Shown piece by piece: positions 8,936 to 17,289 of a stretch of DNA of 64,000 nt. Origin of the DNA: Sphingomonas sp. R647 (GTDB lineage: Bacteria > Pseudomonadota > Alphaproteobacteria > Sphingomonadales > Sphingomonadaceae); the NCBI RefSeq assembly GCF_020177055.1, contig NZ_JAIQXT010000004.1, positions 372,001 to 436,000 of the forward strand, read 5' to 3'. Made by a program: the position numbers and the translations under genes. The first letter of the stretch is position 1, and each line of letters starts with the position of its first letter. The notes beneath the pieces are model-generated. The model saw only the letters and a list, made by a program, of their open reading frames with translations, made no database searches and had not been told where the DNA came from.

Positions 8936-9601
8936 TCACCGCGCGGTGTAGCGCAGCCGGCCGATGAAGCGCGACATGCTGAAGCGATGGTCGGACCGCG
9001 ACGCCAGCTTCGCCTTGGCCTTTTCGAACTGCATGATGTTGTCGATTCGGCGGGCGAGGAAGGCGCGCGTGTCGGCCTGCCCCTCGCTCTCGTCGTTCAG
9101 GAACACCGCGATCGTCGCGGCGTAGATGCCGCCCAGCATCGCGCGCTTGGTATAATGGTTATAGTCGGTCGCGGTGTCGCCGGCGCGCCGCCACATCGCA
9201 TCGGCCGAGCGCCAGCCAAGCCGCGCGGCGCGCGCGGCGTTCTGGGGCATCGCGAGGATCGCGACCGCGCGGCGCAGCGCCTCCCGATCCGGGGCGAGGA
9301 TGTCGAGTCGTGCCTCGACCAATGCGGTGATCCGGGCGCGGATTTTCATCGATGCGAGCGCTTCGGCGGTCAGTCGGCTGGCCATTTCACGGTCGACATG
9401 GGCGAACCACAGGTCGATCATCTCGACCGGCTTGGCGGGAATGGCGAGGCGGGCAATGTCGTGATCCGCCCCGATCGCGTCGGCAGCGGCGGTGACCGCG
9501 TCCGCGCTCCACCCGTCAAAGGCAGCATTGGGGGCGAGGTGCGGCGCAAGCGCGTCGCGAAGCTCGTCCAGCGTCATGTCGGCTACATCGGTCATGTTCA
9601 C
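8936..9601 (-). CDS. COQ9-family protein (ubiquinone biosynthesis)
   Basis: A 221-residue COQ9-type lipid-binding protein. Matching features are the WFAHVDREM segment, KIRARITALVEARLDIL, and the long C-terminal signature DTATDYNHYTKRAMLGGIYA followed by TIAVFLNDES and DNIMQFEKAKAK. COQ9 presents lipid intermediates to COQ7-type hydroxylases. The start is GTG 9601, overlapping the transporter stop as GTGA; an ATG two codons in (9595) is an alternative. Confidence 0.9.
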   Translation of the reverse strand: MNMTDVADMTLDELRDALAPHLAPNAAFDGWSADAVTAAADAIGADHDIARLAIPAKPVEMIDLWFAHVDREMASRLTAEALASMKIRARITALVEARLDILAPDREALRRAVAILAMPQNAARAARLGWRSADAMWRRAGDTATDYNHYTKRAMLGGIYAATIAVFLNDESEGQADTRAFLARRIDNIMQFEKAKAKLASRSDHRFSMSRFIGRLRYTAR

Positions 9602-10533
9602 GTTTTAGCCTCTGCCTCGCTCGACGCAACCTGTCCCGGAGGGCTTTTCCCGCGACGGACCAGCACCAGCGCCACCGCGACCAGCGCCGCGCCGATGAAA
9701 TCGGGCACGCCCAGCCGCTCGTCATAGACGATCCAGCCGACCGTGCCGGCGACGACCGGCTGAGTCAGCAGGGCGATGCCGACGACCAGCGGCGAAAGAT
9801 GGCCGAGCGCGTAGATCAACAGACCCTGCCCGATGACCTGACTGGCGAGCGCAAGGCCGACGAGGATGCCCCAATTCTGCGGCCAGATCTGTTCACCCAA
9901 CACCCAGGCGAAGATCAGCATCGGGAGCGTTCCGAACAGGCTGGACCAGGCGAGTGCGGGGAGCGGCGCCATCGCCGTGCGCGCGCGGGCCATCAGGATG
10001 AAATAGACGGTGTAGAGCGCGCCCGCGAGCAGGCAGAGCAGGTCGCCGACAAGGTTCTGGGGCGACAGCTCATAGGAGCGTCCGAGCAGCAGCCCCGCGC
10101 CGATCGCGGCGAGGGCGAGCGCGAGTCCCTGTTGCCGCGTCGGCCACATCCGCGCGATGAAGAATCCCCAGATCGGGTACATCAGCGTCGCCGAATTGCC
10201 GAACAGCGTCGAATTGGCGAGCGTCGTATGCAGGATGCCGATGTGCCACGAGGCGAGATCGGCGGCGAACGCGATCCCCGCGAGCAGCAGGATCCCCCAC
10301 AGGCCGCGCGTCCCCCGCATCGCGCCGCCGCGGCTGACGAGGATGATCGCGAACAGGAACGGGACGCCGAGCGCGAGTCGCCAAAAGCCGGCTGCGACCG
10401 GCCCGACATCGGCGGCGCGGACGAACCACGGGCCGAAGGCGAGCGCCAGATTGCCGATCAGCAGCGCCGCAAAGGGCAAAGCAGCGACGCTTTGGTCGGG
10501 CGCAGCTTTTCTTGGAGGGGCAGACTCGTGCAT
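9598..10533 (-). CDS. EamA/DMT-family transporter
   Basis: A 311-residue polytopic protein with about ten hydrophobic helices forming two EamA repeats: the first from PFAALLIGNLALAFGPWFVR, the second from LVGDLLCLLAGALYTVYFIL with the FGTLPMLIFAWVLG segment. The family exports small metabolites or amino acids; the substrate cannot be read from sequence. It is divergent from the Old Yellow Enzyme gene with a 58-base shared promoter region. It overlaps COQ9 by four bases. Confidence 0.88.
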   Translation of the reverse strand: MHESAPPRKAAPDQSVAALPFAALLIGNLALAFGPWFVRAADVGPVAAGFWRLALGVPFLFAIILVSRGGAMRGTRGLWGILLLAGIAFAADLASWHIGILHTTLANSTLFGNSATLMYPIWGFFIARMWPTRQQGLALALAAIGAGLLLGRSYELSPQNLVGDLLCLLAGALYTVYFILMARARTAMAPLPALAWSSLFGTLPMLIFAWVLGEQIWPQNWGILVGLALASQVIGQGLLIYALGHLSPLVVGIALLTQPVVAGTVGWIVYDERLGVPDFIGAALVAVALVLVRRGKSPPGQVASSEAEAKT

Positions 10534-10591
10534 CGCGCCTTTAGCGTCCTATCTGTTGCATTATGCAACCCAATTGGAGGGAAATTCACTG

Positions 10592-11680
10592 ATGCCCGAC
10601 CTGTTCGATCCCCTGACGCTGGGCGCGATCACCGCCCCCAACCGCGTGCTGATGGCGCCGCTGACGCGCGGCCGCGCCGACCGCGATGCGGTGCCGACCG
10701 CGATCATGGCTGACTATTATGCCCAGCGCGCCTCGGCCGGGCTGATCATTTCCGAAGCGACCGGGATCAGCCGTCAGGGGCTGGGCTGGCCGTTTGCACC
10801 TGGGCTGTGGAACGATGCGCAGGTCGAGGCGTGGAAGCCGGTGATCGCGGCGGTCCATGAAGCAGGCGGACGGATCGTCGCGCAGCTGTGGCATATGGGG
10901 CGTCAGGTCCACAGCTCGGTCATCGGCGAGCAGCCGGTTTCATCCTCGGCCACCCAGACCAAGGGGCATATGCACACCTATGAGGGGCGCCAGCCTTCGG
11001 AGGTCGCGCGCGCGCTCGACCTGTCGGAGATTCCCGGCATCCTCGACGATTATGCCCGCGCCGCGGAGAATGCGCGCAAGGCCGGGTTTGACGGCGTGCA
11101 GATCCATGCCGCCAATGGCTATCTGATCGACCAGTTCCTGCGCGACGGCGCGAACCAGCGCAGCGACGCCTATGGCGGCAGCGTCGACAACCGCATCCGC
11201 CTGCTGAGCGACGTGGCCGAGCGCGTCGTCGCGGCGATCGGTGCGGACCGCACGAGCGTGCGCCTGTCGCCCAATGGCGAAAGCCAGGGCGTCGATGACA
11301 GCGACCCGCATGCGCTGTTCCTGCCCGCCGCAAAGCGTCTGTCGGAACTCGGCATCGCCTTCCTCGAACTGCGCGAGCCGGGGCCCGAGGGGACGTTCGG
11401 TCGCACCGAAGTGCCCAAGCTGAGCCCGGCGATCCGTACCGTGTTCGATGGGCCGCTGGTGGTCAATTCGGACTATGTCACCCGTGAGGAGGCGCAGGCT
11501 GCGCTCGACAGCGGGGTGGCAGATGCGGTGAGCTTTGGCCGCACCTTCCTTGCCAATCCCGACCTGCCCGAACGGCTGCGCACCGGCGCGCCGCTCAATG
11601 AGGGCAATATGGCGACGTGGTATAGCCAGGGGCCGGAGGGGTATATCGATTACCCGGCGCTGGCGAAGCAAGACGCGTAA
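10592..11680 (+). CDS. Old Yellow Enzyme-type alkene reductase
   Basis: A 362-residue FMN-dependent ene-reductase with a TIM barrel. Substrate-binding His172 and Asn175 occur in QIHAANGY and the proton-donor Tyr177 follows, the H/N pair typical of NemA-like enzymes. FMN-binding segments include APLTRGRAD, AQLWHMGRQ and AVSFGRTFLANPDL. It reduces activated C=C bonds or nitro compounds using NAD(P)H. Start ATG 10592 has GGAGGG ten bases upstream; the frame runs further upstream without a recognisable N-terminus. Divergent from the EamA gene. Confidence 0.93.
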   Translation: MPDLFDPLTLGAITAPNRVLMAPLTRGRADRDAVPTAIMADYYAQRASAGLIISEATGISRQGLGWPFAPGLWNDAQVEAWKPVIAAVHEAGGRIVAQLWHMGRQVHSSVIGEQPVSSSATQTKGHMHTYEGRQPSEVARALDLSEIPGILDDYARAAENARKAGFDGVQIHAANGYLIDQFLRDGANQRSDAYGGSVDNRIRLLSDVAERVVAAIGADRTSVRLSPNGESQGVDDSDPHALFLPAAKRLSELGIAFLELREPGPEGTFGRTEVPKLSPAIRTVFDGPLVVNSDYVTREEAQAALDSGVADAVSFGRTFLANPDLPERLRTGAPLNEGNMATWYSQGPEGYIDYPALAKQDA

Positions 11681-11695
11681 CCGACGGAGGGGGGG

Positions 11696-12133
11696 CTAAC
11701 CCCGCTCCACATCATCCAGGCGCGCGGTGATCCATTGGCGGATCGCCGCGCGCAATTTGGGTTGCAGGGCCAGCACGAACGGCACGACGATCAGCCAGGG
11801 GAAGAACAGGAAGGCGATCGAAAAGGCGAAGAACAGGCCGATCACCCAGCCGCCAATCGCCTTGCCGATCTTGTCGTTGAACCGGTCGCCCATCACGATT
11901 CGGCGCGGTGCCTTGAGGTCGTAGAGCGGCGAGGTGGTCAGGACCTGCGCGCCGCTGCGGTCGTCGATGCGGCGCGGTTCGGTTTCGGTGATCGGGCGGT
12001 CTAGGGTCGGCTGACGATCAGGCGGGGCGATGGGGCCGGGCGCACTCGCGGGCTTTCCGGTCAGCGTGTCGATCACCACCAGCCGCCGGTCGCGCTCGAC
12101 GACCTTGTAGCGGCTGGGTGGTATTTCGGTCAC
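11696..12133 (-). CDS. Conserved hypothetical membrane protein at the end of the rib operon
   Basis: A 145-residue protein. The N-terminal about 90 residues are polar (PSRYKVVERDRRLVVIDTLTG, then a proline-rich linker), followed by one long hydrophobic stretch (VIGLFFAFSIAFLFFPWLIVVPFVLAL) and a basic C-terminal tail. No catalytic motif is visible. GTG 12133 was chosen as the start because it overlaps the GNAT stop as GTGA, like its operon neighbours. ATGs at 12157 and 12178 would only extend the protein into the GNAT gene. Confidence 0.7.
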   Translation of the reverse strand: MTEIPPSRYKVVERDRRLVVIDTLTGKPASAPGPIAPPDRQPTLDRPITETEPRRIDDRSGAQVLTTSPLYDLKAPRRIVMGDRFNDKIGKAIGGWVIGLFFAFSIAFLFFPWLIVVPFVLALQPKLRAAIRQWITARLDDVERG

Positions 12134-12672
12134 CGCGTGGCCCGCCCGGCGCGCCATTGTTCGGCGCTCTGCCCCCATGCGTCGACGGTGACATCGGCAT
12201 AGGGGGCGGGAAGCTGGACACGGCGCAGATTGGTCGATCCCAGCCGCTGGGCGAGGCGGATCGAGCGGGTGTTTTCGGGCGCGATAGTGTGGATCACCTC
12301 GCTCCAGCCGAGGATGTCGACGGCATAGGCCATCGCCGCGACCGCGCCTTCATAGGCATAGCCGCGCCCGGCAAATTCCCCCGCGACGCCCCAGCCGACT
12401 TCGGTGCCGGGCCACCCTTCGGGCATCCACGGGCCGAGGCGACCGACCCATTTGCCGGTCGCGCGCTCGATCACGCTGAACATCGAAAAGCCGTTGATCT
12501 CCCACGCGCCCGCCATGGTGCACAGCTGGCGCCAGGCGACGCTGCGTTCGACCGGGCCGCCGAGATGTTCGGTCGCGACCGAATCGGCGGAGAAAGCCGC
12601 CCAGCCGTCCAGATCCTCCGCCGCCGGACGGCGCAGGATCAGCCGTTCGGTGAACAGGATCGGGTGGGTCAT
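12130..12672 (-). CDS. GNAT-family N-acetyltransferase (RimJ/RimL-like)
   Basis: A 180-residue acetyltransferase. [20 protein letters not shown] is the RimL-type N-terminal pattern. The [22 protein letters not shown] stretch contains the acetyl-CoA pyrophosphate-binding loop (GRGYA), and [13 protein letters not shown] is motif B. The acceptor substrate is unknown. It begins in an ATGA overlap with ribH, so it is translated with the riboflavin genes although no role there is known. Confidence 0.88.
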   Translation of the reverse strand: MTHPILFTERLILRRPAAEDLDGWAAFSADSVATEHLGGPVERSVAWRQLCTMAGAWEINGFSMFSVIERATGKWVGRLGPWMPEGWPGTEVGWGVAGEFAGRGYAYEGAVAAMAYAVDILGWSEVIHTIAPENTRSIRLAQRLGSTNLRRVQLPAPYADVTVDAWGQSAEQWRAGRATR

Positions 12673-13085
12673 AGCCGTTGCTTGAGCGCCAGCATCGCGA
12701 TGGCCGCTTCTGCTGCGCCGCCGCCCTTATTCAGCTGCGCCGGGTCGGCGCGGCGGATCGCCTGCGCTTCGTCCTCGGTGGTGAGGATGCCGTTGCCGAT
12801 CGGGATGCCGTCCATGGTCAGCGCCATGATGCCGCGCGCGCTTTCGTTCGACACGATCTCGAAATGATAGGTTTCGCCGCGGATCACCACGCCGAGCGCG
12901 ACATAGGCGTCGTAGCGCTGCGTTTCCTCCGCCAGCACGATCGCGCCGGGCACTTCGAGCGCGCCGGGGACGGTGACCGTCTCATGCGCATGGCCCGCCG
13001 CCTCGATCGCGGCGCGGGCGCCGGCGAGGAGCATGTCGTTCAGATGGTCGTAGAAGCGCGCTTCGACGATCAGGATGTTGGCCAT
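12669..13085 (-). CDS. ribH: 6,7-dimethyl-8-ribityllumazine synthase
   Basis: Condenses the ribitylaminouracil intermediate with dihydroxybutanone phosphate to lumazine, the penultimate riboflavin step. 138 aa with family segments [44 protein letters not shown] (His is the proposed proton acceptor), [13 protein letters not shown] and KGGGAAEAA. It overlaps the ribB stop as TAATG and the GNAT start as ATGA. Confidence 0.95.
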   Translation of the reverse strand: MANILIVEARFYDHLNDMLLAGARAAIEAAGHAHETVTVPGALEVPGAIVLAEETQRYDAYVALGVVIRGETYHFEIVSNESARGIMALTMDGIPIGNGILTTEDEAQAIRRADPAQLNKGGGAAEAAIAMLALKQRL

Positions 13086-14224
13086 TATTCGGCTCCCAGG
13101 TCGATCGCGCGCTCACCGACGATGCGCAGGCCATAGCCGTCGAGGCCGACGAGCGTGTGATGGGTGTTGGTGAGCAGCACCATTTCCTCGACCCCCAGTT
13201 CGTTGAGGATCATCGCGCCGACGCCGTAATCGCGCAACTCCTCCATATCGACTTCGGTGCGCTTCCCGGCCTTGCGCTCGATCGCCATAGTGAAGGCGTC
13301 GGCGCGGGGCTTGTTGATGACCACCACCACGCCCGCGCCTTCTTCGCCGATGATCTCCATCGACCGCTGGAGCAGGCGGCCACGGTCGCCCGCCTCGCCG
13401 AACACATCGGCGAATGGCGACAATGCGTGCATGCGGACGAGGGTCGGCTTGTCGGGGGTGACGCGGCCCTTGACCAAAGCGAGCTGCTCGGTCCCGGTCG
13501 CCTTGTTCCAGAAGGCGATGCTGCGCCAGTCGCCGCCCCAGCGGCTCTGGAACACCGTTTCCGCGCGCCGCTCGACCAGATGGTCATGGCGGCGGCGATA
13601 GGCGATCAGGTCGCGGATCGTGCCGATCTTGAGGTTGTGCAGCTGGGCAAAGGCGACGAGGTCGTCGAGCCGCGCCATCGTGCCGTCATCCTTCATGATC
13701 TCACAGATCACGCCCGACGGGCTGAGCCCGGCGAGGCGGGAGACGTCGACTGCCGCTTCGGTATGACCGGCGCGGACCAGCACCCCGCCCTCGCGCGCGA
13801 TGAGCGGGAAGACATGACCGGGCGAGACGATGTCGGCGGCGTCCTTGGTCGCGTCGGTCGCGACCGCGATGGTGCGCGCGCGATCGGCGGCGGAAATGCC
13901 GGTGGTGACGCCCTCCTTCGCCTCGATCGAGACGGTGAAGGCGGTGCCCATGCTGGTGCCGTTGTGCCGCGCCATCGGCTCAAGCCCGAGCTGGTCGGCG
14001 CGGCCTTGGGTGATCGCGAGGCAGATCAGGCCGCGGCCATGCTTGGCCATGAAGTTGACCGCGTCGGGAGTCGCCATCTGGCCGGGGATGACCAGGTCGC
14101 CTTCATTTTCGCGGTCTTCGTCATCGACGAGGATGAACATGCGACCATTGCGCGCCTCGTCGATGATCTCCTCGGGCGAGGCGAGGAAGGCGTGCGGAAG
14201 GCGGCTGACTTCAGGACTGGCCAC
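13085..14224 (-). CDS. ribB: 3,4-dihydroxy-2-butanone-4-phosphate synthase with degenerate GTP cyclohydrolase II domain
   Basis: Residues about 15-210 are a complete DHBP synthase: [38 protein letters not shown] and SGVICEIM. The C-terminal about 160 residues align in layout with GTP cyclohydrolase II ([20 protein letters not shown], later [23 protein letters not shown]). However, the three zinc-binding cysteines of the usual CLTGD...LRCDC motif are absent and no cysteine occurs in that region. The predicted activity is therefore RibB only, forming dihydroxybutanone phosphate from ribulose 5-phosphate; a separate RibA is expected elsewhere. It overlaps ribE by 14 bases. Confidence 0.92.
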   Translation of the reverse strand: MASPEVSRLPHAFLASPEEIIDEARNGRMFILVDDEDRENEGDLVIPGQMATPDAVNFMAKHGRGLICLAITQGRADQLGLEPMARHNGTSMGTAFTVSIEAKEGVTTGISAADRARTIAVATDATKDAADIVSPGHVFPLIAREGGVLVRAGHTEAAVDVSRLAGLSPSGVICEIMKDDGTMARLDDLVAFAQLHNLKIGTIRDLIAYRRRHDHLVERRAETVFQSRWGGDWRSIAFWNKATGTEQLALVKGRVTPDKPTLVRMHALSPFADVFGEAGDRGRLLQRSMEIIGEEGAGVVVVINKPRADAFTMAIERKAGKRTEVDMEELRDYGVGAMILNELGVEEMVLLTNTHHTLVGLDGYGLRIVGERAIDLGAE

Positions 14225-14819
14225 GAACGGCCTCCATGCGTTGGAGATAGCGTGCGAGCACGTCGATCTCGAGATTGACCGCCTGACCCTGGGCCAGCGC
14301 GCCGAGCGTGGTCACGGCCTGGGTGTGCGGGATGAGGTTGATCGCGAAATGCGCGGTGCCGTCGGACTGATCGGTCACTTCGTTCACGGTTAGCGAGACG
14401 CCGTCGATGGTGATCGATCCCTTGGCGGCGATGAACGGGGCGAGGCTGGCGGGCACCGATATGCCGATCCGCTGCGAATCGCCCTCGGCGCACAGGCCGA
14501 GCACCGTGCCGACACCATCGACATGGCCGGTGACGATATGCCCGCCGAGTTCGTCGCCGACCTTGAGCGCGCGTTCGAGATTGAGGCGCTGTCCGGCGAC
14601 CCATTGTGGTGCGGTGCGCGAGACGGTTTCGTGCGAGACGTCGACCGCGAACCAGCCTGGCCCCTTGTCCACCACGGTCAGGCAGACGCCCGAACAGGCG
14701 ATCGACGCGCCCATATCGACGGTCGCGGTGTCATAGGCGGTGGTGATGCGCGCACGCAGGTCGCCGCGAGTTTCGATCGCTTCGATCGCGCCGACATCAG
14801 TGATGATTCCGGTGAACAT
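14211..14819 (-). CDS. ribE: Riboflavin synthase alpha subunit
   Basis: Catalyses dismutation of two lumazine molecules to riboflavin. 202 aa in two tandem lumazine-binding barrels: barrel 1 from MFTGIITDVGAIEAIE with the catalytic-site SGVCLTV; barrel 2 from GGHIVTGHVDGVGTV with SITIDGVSLTVNEV. It starts 3 bases after ribD and overlaps ribB. Confidence 0.96.
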   Translation of the reverse strand: MFTGIITDVGAIEAIETRGDLRARITTAYDTATVDMGASIACSGVCLTVVDKGPGWFAVDVSHETVSRTAPQWVAGQRLNLERALKVGDELGGHIVTGHVDGVGTVLGLCAEGDSQRIGISVPASLAPFIAAKGSITIDGVSLTVNEVTDQSDGTAHFAINLIPHTQAVTTLGALAQGQAVNLEIDVLARYLQRMEAVRGQS

Positions 14820-14822
14820 ATC

Positions 14823-15785
14823 CTATCCTCTGGCGCGCTCGTAGACCTCGATCCGGTCGCTGCCAAGCATCCGCGCATCGTGCAATGTCCAGCGGCCATG
14901 CGCCGGGTCGAGGGTGGCGAGGCCGAGGTCGGCAAGGCCCGGCTTGCCGCCGAGCAGGATCGGCGCGCGGTAGAGCAGCAGCCGGTCGACCAGATCGGCG
15001 CGGAGGAAGGCGGCGGCGGTCTGTGCGCCGCCCTCGATCAGCAAATGATCGACGCCTTCGAGGTCGCCGATCGCCTCGGGCGCGGCGAGTCGCTCCCAGC
15101 CGGTGACGTCGCTGGAGGAGAGCAGGATGCGGCGGGGGCTGCGGTCTTCAAGGCCGGAAATGCGGACGTCGAGCGTGGGAGAATCGGCATCCAGCGTGCC
15201 ACGTCCGACCAAGATCGCCTCATGGCGTGCGCGCTCAAGATGTGCATGCTGGCGGGCGCGCGGGCCGGTGATCCAGCGGCTCGTCCCATTGGCGAGCGCG
15301 ATGCAGCCGTCGAGCGAGGTGGCGAGCTTGAGCGTGACGAATGGCCGGCCCGAGGCGCGCCTAGTGAGGAAGCCCGCCATGCTGCGTTCGGCTTCGCCCA
15401 CCCGCGTTCCGGTGGTCACCGCTATTCCCGCTGCCTCGAGTCGCGCGATGCCGCGGCCGTCGGTGCGCGGGTCGGGGTCGCGCAGGGCAATGAACGCGCG
15501 CGCGATTCCCGCTGCAACCAGTGAGTCGGCACAGGCCGGACCGCGCGGCGAGTCATGCGCGCAGGGTTCGAGCGTCACATAAGTGGTCGCGCCGCGCGCC
15601 GCCGCGCCGGCCTGGGCCAGTGCCATCGCCTCGGCATGGGGGCGGCCGCCGGGCTGGGTCCAGCCGCGCCCGACGACGCGATTGTCGCGCACGATGATAC
15701 AGCCGACATTGGGATTGGGCGCGGTACGGCCCCGCGCGCGCTCGGCGAGCGCGAGCGCGGCACCCATCCACGCGGCGTCGTTCAA
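14823..15785 (-). CDS. ribD: Bifunctional diaminohydroxyphosphoribosylaminopyrimidine deaminase / reductase
   Basis: Residues 1-145 form the cytidine-deaminase-like domain with zinc ligands His50 (HAE, catalytic Glu52), Cys75 and Cys85. The rest is the NADPH-dependent reductase domain (RPFVTLKLATSLDG, then SRWITG and LIEGGAQTAAAF). The start is an uncommon TTG at 15785, supported by a TTGA overlap with the upstream stop and by an N-terminus MNDAAWMGAAL that lines up with the usual MxDxxxMxxAL. No FMN riboswitch is visible upstream. Confidence 0.94.
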   Translation of the reverse strand: MNDAAWMGAALALAERARGRTAPNPNVGCIIVRDNRVVGRGWTQPGGRPHAEAMALAQAGAAARGATTYVTLEPCAHDSPRGPACADSLVAAGIARAFIALRDPDPRTDGRGIARLEAAGIAVTTGTRVGEAERSMAGFLTRRASGRPFVTLKLATSLDGCIALANGTSRWITGPRARQHAHLERARHEAILVGRGTLDADSPTLDVRISGLEDRSPRRILLSSSDVTGWERLAAPEAIGDLEGVDHLLIEGGAQTAAAFLRADLVDRLLLYRAPILLGGKPGLADLGLATLDPAHGRWTLHDARMLGSDRIEVYERARG

Positions 15786-16138
15786 ATCCCGTATTCTTTC
15801 AGCTTGTCGTCGATCTTCTTGTATTCGCGCTTCTTCTTTTCAGCCTTCGCCTTTTCCTCGGCGATGCGCTTCTGGCGGATCGGTTCGTCGATCTTCTGCT
15901 GGGCGATGATCTCGTCGATCGTCCGATCTTCGCGCCAGTTCTGGAAATAGACGATCTCGCGCTTGTACGGCTTCTCGAAATACGAGTCCTTGTAGAAGCC
16001 GAACAGCACCAGGCCGGTGGTGATTGCTGCGGCGAGCAGGAACCACAGCTGGTAGCGGTGGCGGATGCGCAGGACGCTGCGCAGATCCGCCAGCGCGCCG
16101 ACCGTCGAGACGGGGCGATCGGGTTTGAAGAACCTCAT
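15782..16138 (-). CDS. Conserved single-pass membrane protein upstream of ribD
   Basis: A 118-residue protein: short basic N-terminus, one transmembrane helix (YQLWFLLAAAITTGLVLFGF, about residues 36-55), then a highly charged lysine/glutamate-rich C-terminus (KIDEPIRQKRIAEEKAKAEK and onwards) predicted to be helical or coiled coil. The start at MRFFKPDRP (16138) was chosen over a longer frame that reads through the GC hairpin region. First gene of the ribD operon; function unknown. Confidence 0.75.
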   Translation of the reverse strand: MRFFKPDRPVSTVGALADLRSVLRIRHRYQLWFLLAAAITTGLVLFGFYKDSYFEKPYKREIVYFQNWREDRTIDEIIAQQKIDEPIRQKRIAEEKAKAEKKKREYKKIDDKLKEYGI

Positions 16139-16200
16139 GGAGCCCAAGATAGGGATTTTGGAGCCACCGGACCAGTGCGCTTGTGATTTGGCAGTCGGCG

Positions 16201-16272
16201 CCGGCCCGCTCCCCCACCCGGCCACCCATAGAATAGACTGTCGCTGGGTGGCCGGGTGGGGGAGCGGGCCGG
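16201..16272. repeat. 28-bp perfect inverted repeat, likely terminator or structured element
   Basis: The arms 16201-16228 and 16245-16272 are perfectly complementary over 28 bases with a 16-base AT-richer loop. Pairing resumes for four more bases after one mismatch. It lies between the stop of the TonB-like gene and the start of the ribD operon, both on the minus strand. No T-tract follows on either side, so it is not a textbook intrinsic terminator. Confidence 0.85.
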
Positions 16273-16289
16273 TGCCGGGGCCAACGCTG

Positions 16290-16961
16290 CTAATCCACCA
16301 ATTTGAAACTCAGCGTCATGGTCATCCAGTCCTCATAGGGCACGCCGTCGCGCGTCGCGGGCTTGAAGCGCCAGCGGGTCAGGGCATGGCGGCGGGTGGC
16401 TTCGGACAGGCCCTTGCTGGGGGTACGCAGAATCTCGATCGCCTTCACCCGGCCATCGACGCCGACGAGCACGCGCGCGGTCAGCTTGCCTTCGGTCTGA
16501 GCGCGGATTTCGGAGCTGGGATAGGGCGGCTGGAGGGAGTCGGCGTAGCGCGGGTCGACCGTCGCGCCGATCATCACCGGCGGCTTGGGCGGGTCGGCGA
16601 CGGTGGCGCCACCCGAAAGCGGGCCGGGGTCGGCGGGCGGGTTGCTGGTGATCGGCGTGAATTCGGTGGTTGATGTGAAGTTGCCCGCCGCAGTCCGCGT
16701 CTCGACCAGCGGGTCCGGCTGATGCGGCGCGGGGGTGGTGCGACGCTCGACCACCTTGTTCGACTCCGGCTTTGGCGGCGGCGGGGTCGGCTTGGGCTGG
16801 TCGATTGGAATATCGATGATCTTAATCGGCGGATCGGTCAGAATCGGGATGACCGATGGGCCGACAAGGGTTGCGCCGAAGCCGACAGCGGCAAGGACGA
16901 GGAGGGAAGCGCCGGCACTGGCCGGGCGCGAAGCGGAAGGCTGATAGCGGTTGGTGTGCAT
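16290..16961 (-). CDS. TonB-like energy transducer
   Basis: A 223-residue periplasm-spanning protein. It has a basic N-terminus, one membrane anchor (ASLLVLAAVGFGATLVG), a proline/lysine-rich spacer (PKPTPPPPKPE and related), and a C-terminal TonB domain (ARVLVGVDGRVKAIEILRTPSKGLSEATRRHALTRWRFKPA, split in two here by position about 160-205). TonB transmits proton-motive-force energy to outer-membrane receptors. exbB/exbD are not adjacent. It is followed by the large hairpin. Confidence 0.88.
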   Translation of the reverse strand: MHTNRYQPSASRPASAGASLLVLAAVGFGATLVGPSVIPILTDPPIKIIDIPIDQPKPTPPPPKPESNKVVERRTTPAPHQPDPLVETRTAAGNFTSTTEFTPITSNPPADPGPLSGGATVADPPKPPVMIGATVDPRYADSLQPPYPSSEIRAQTEGKLTARVLVGVDGRVKAIEILRTPSKGLSEATRRHALTRWRFKPATRDGVPYEDWMTMTLSFKLVD

Positions 16962-17116
16962 GACAGGCTCTCCATCATTCCGGTCTTTGCCGGTAATATG
17001 GATGATATACCATCACATGAAGGTTGCAAAATCCTTTCTTGGTGTGGAGCGGGGGTGAACTGGTGCCGATGAGAGAAAACAGGTCTGGAGCAACGCTCAT
17101 TAAACCCGACTCACAC

Positions 17117-17258
17117 AGCCGTTTGTGCTGAGCTTGTCGAAGCACCGCGTACCACGCTTGTTGGGAGCGGCCCTTCGACAATGACCAGGTGGAACGTCCC
17201 CCGGACGTTCCAGCCAAAGCCGGGGGCTTTGGCGACCTGACCATCAGGGCAAACGGCT
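17117..17258. repeat. Nested palindromic element between tonB-like gene and gltX
   Basis: The 328-base gap 16962-17289 holds no gene but a dense set of inverted repeats. Outer arms are AGCCGTTTG (17117-17125) and CAAACGGCT (17250-17258); inside are TGTCGAAG (17135-17142) with CTTCGACA (17173-17180). Two tight hairpins follow: a 10-bp stem with 3-base loop (TGGAACGTCC/GGACGTTCCA, about 17190-17212) and an 8-bp stem (CCAAAGCC/GGCTTTGG). The CTTGTCGAAG core is common in sphingomonad intergenic repeats. It may be a mobile palindromic repeat or a structured RNA. Confidence 0.75.
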
Positions 17259-17289
17259 ATAGAGAGATCCAGAGTTAGCGCGCGATGCT

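Noticed and set aside
15786-16289. FMN riboswitch upstream of the rib operon
   Set aside because: I looked for the conserved RFN stem and its GGGGCGGGG-type and CCGGCGGT-type boxes and saw none; the gap is dominated by the 28-bp hairpin.
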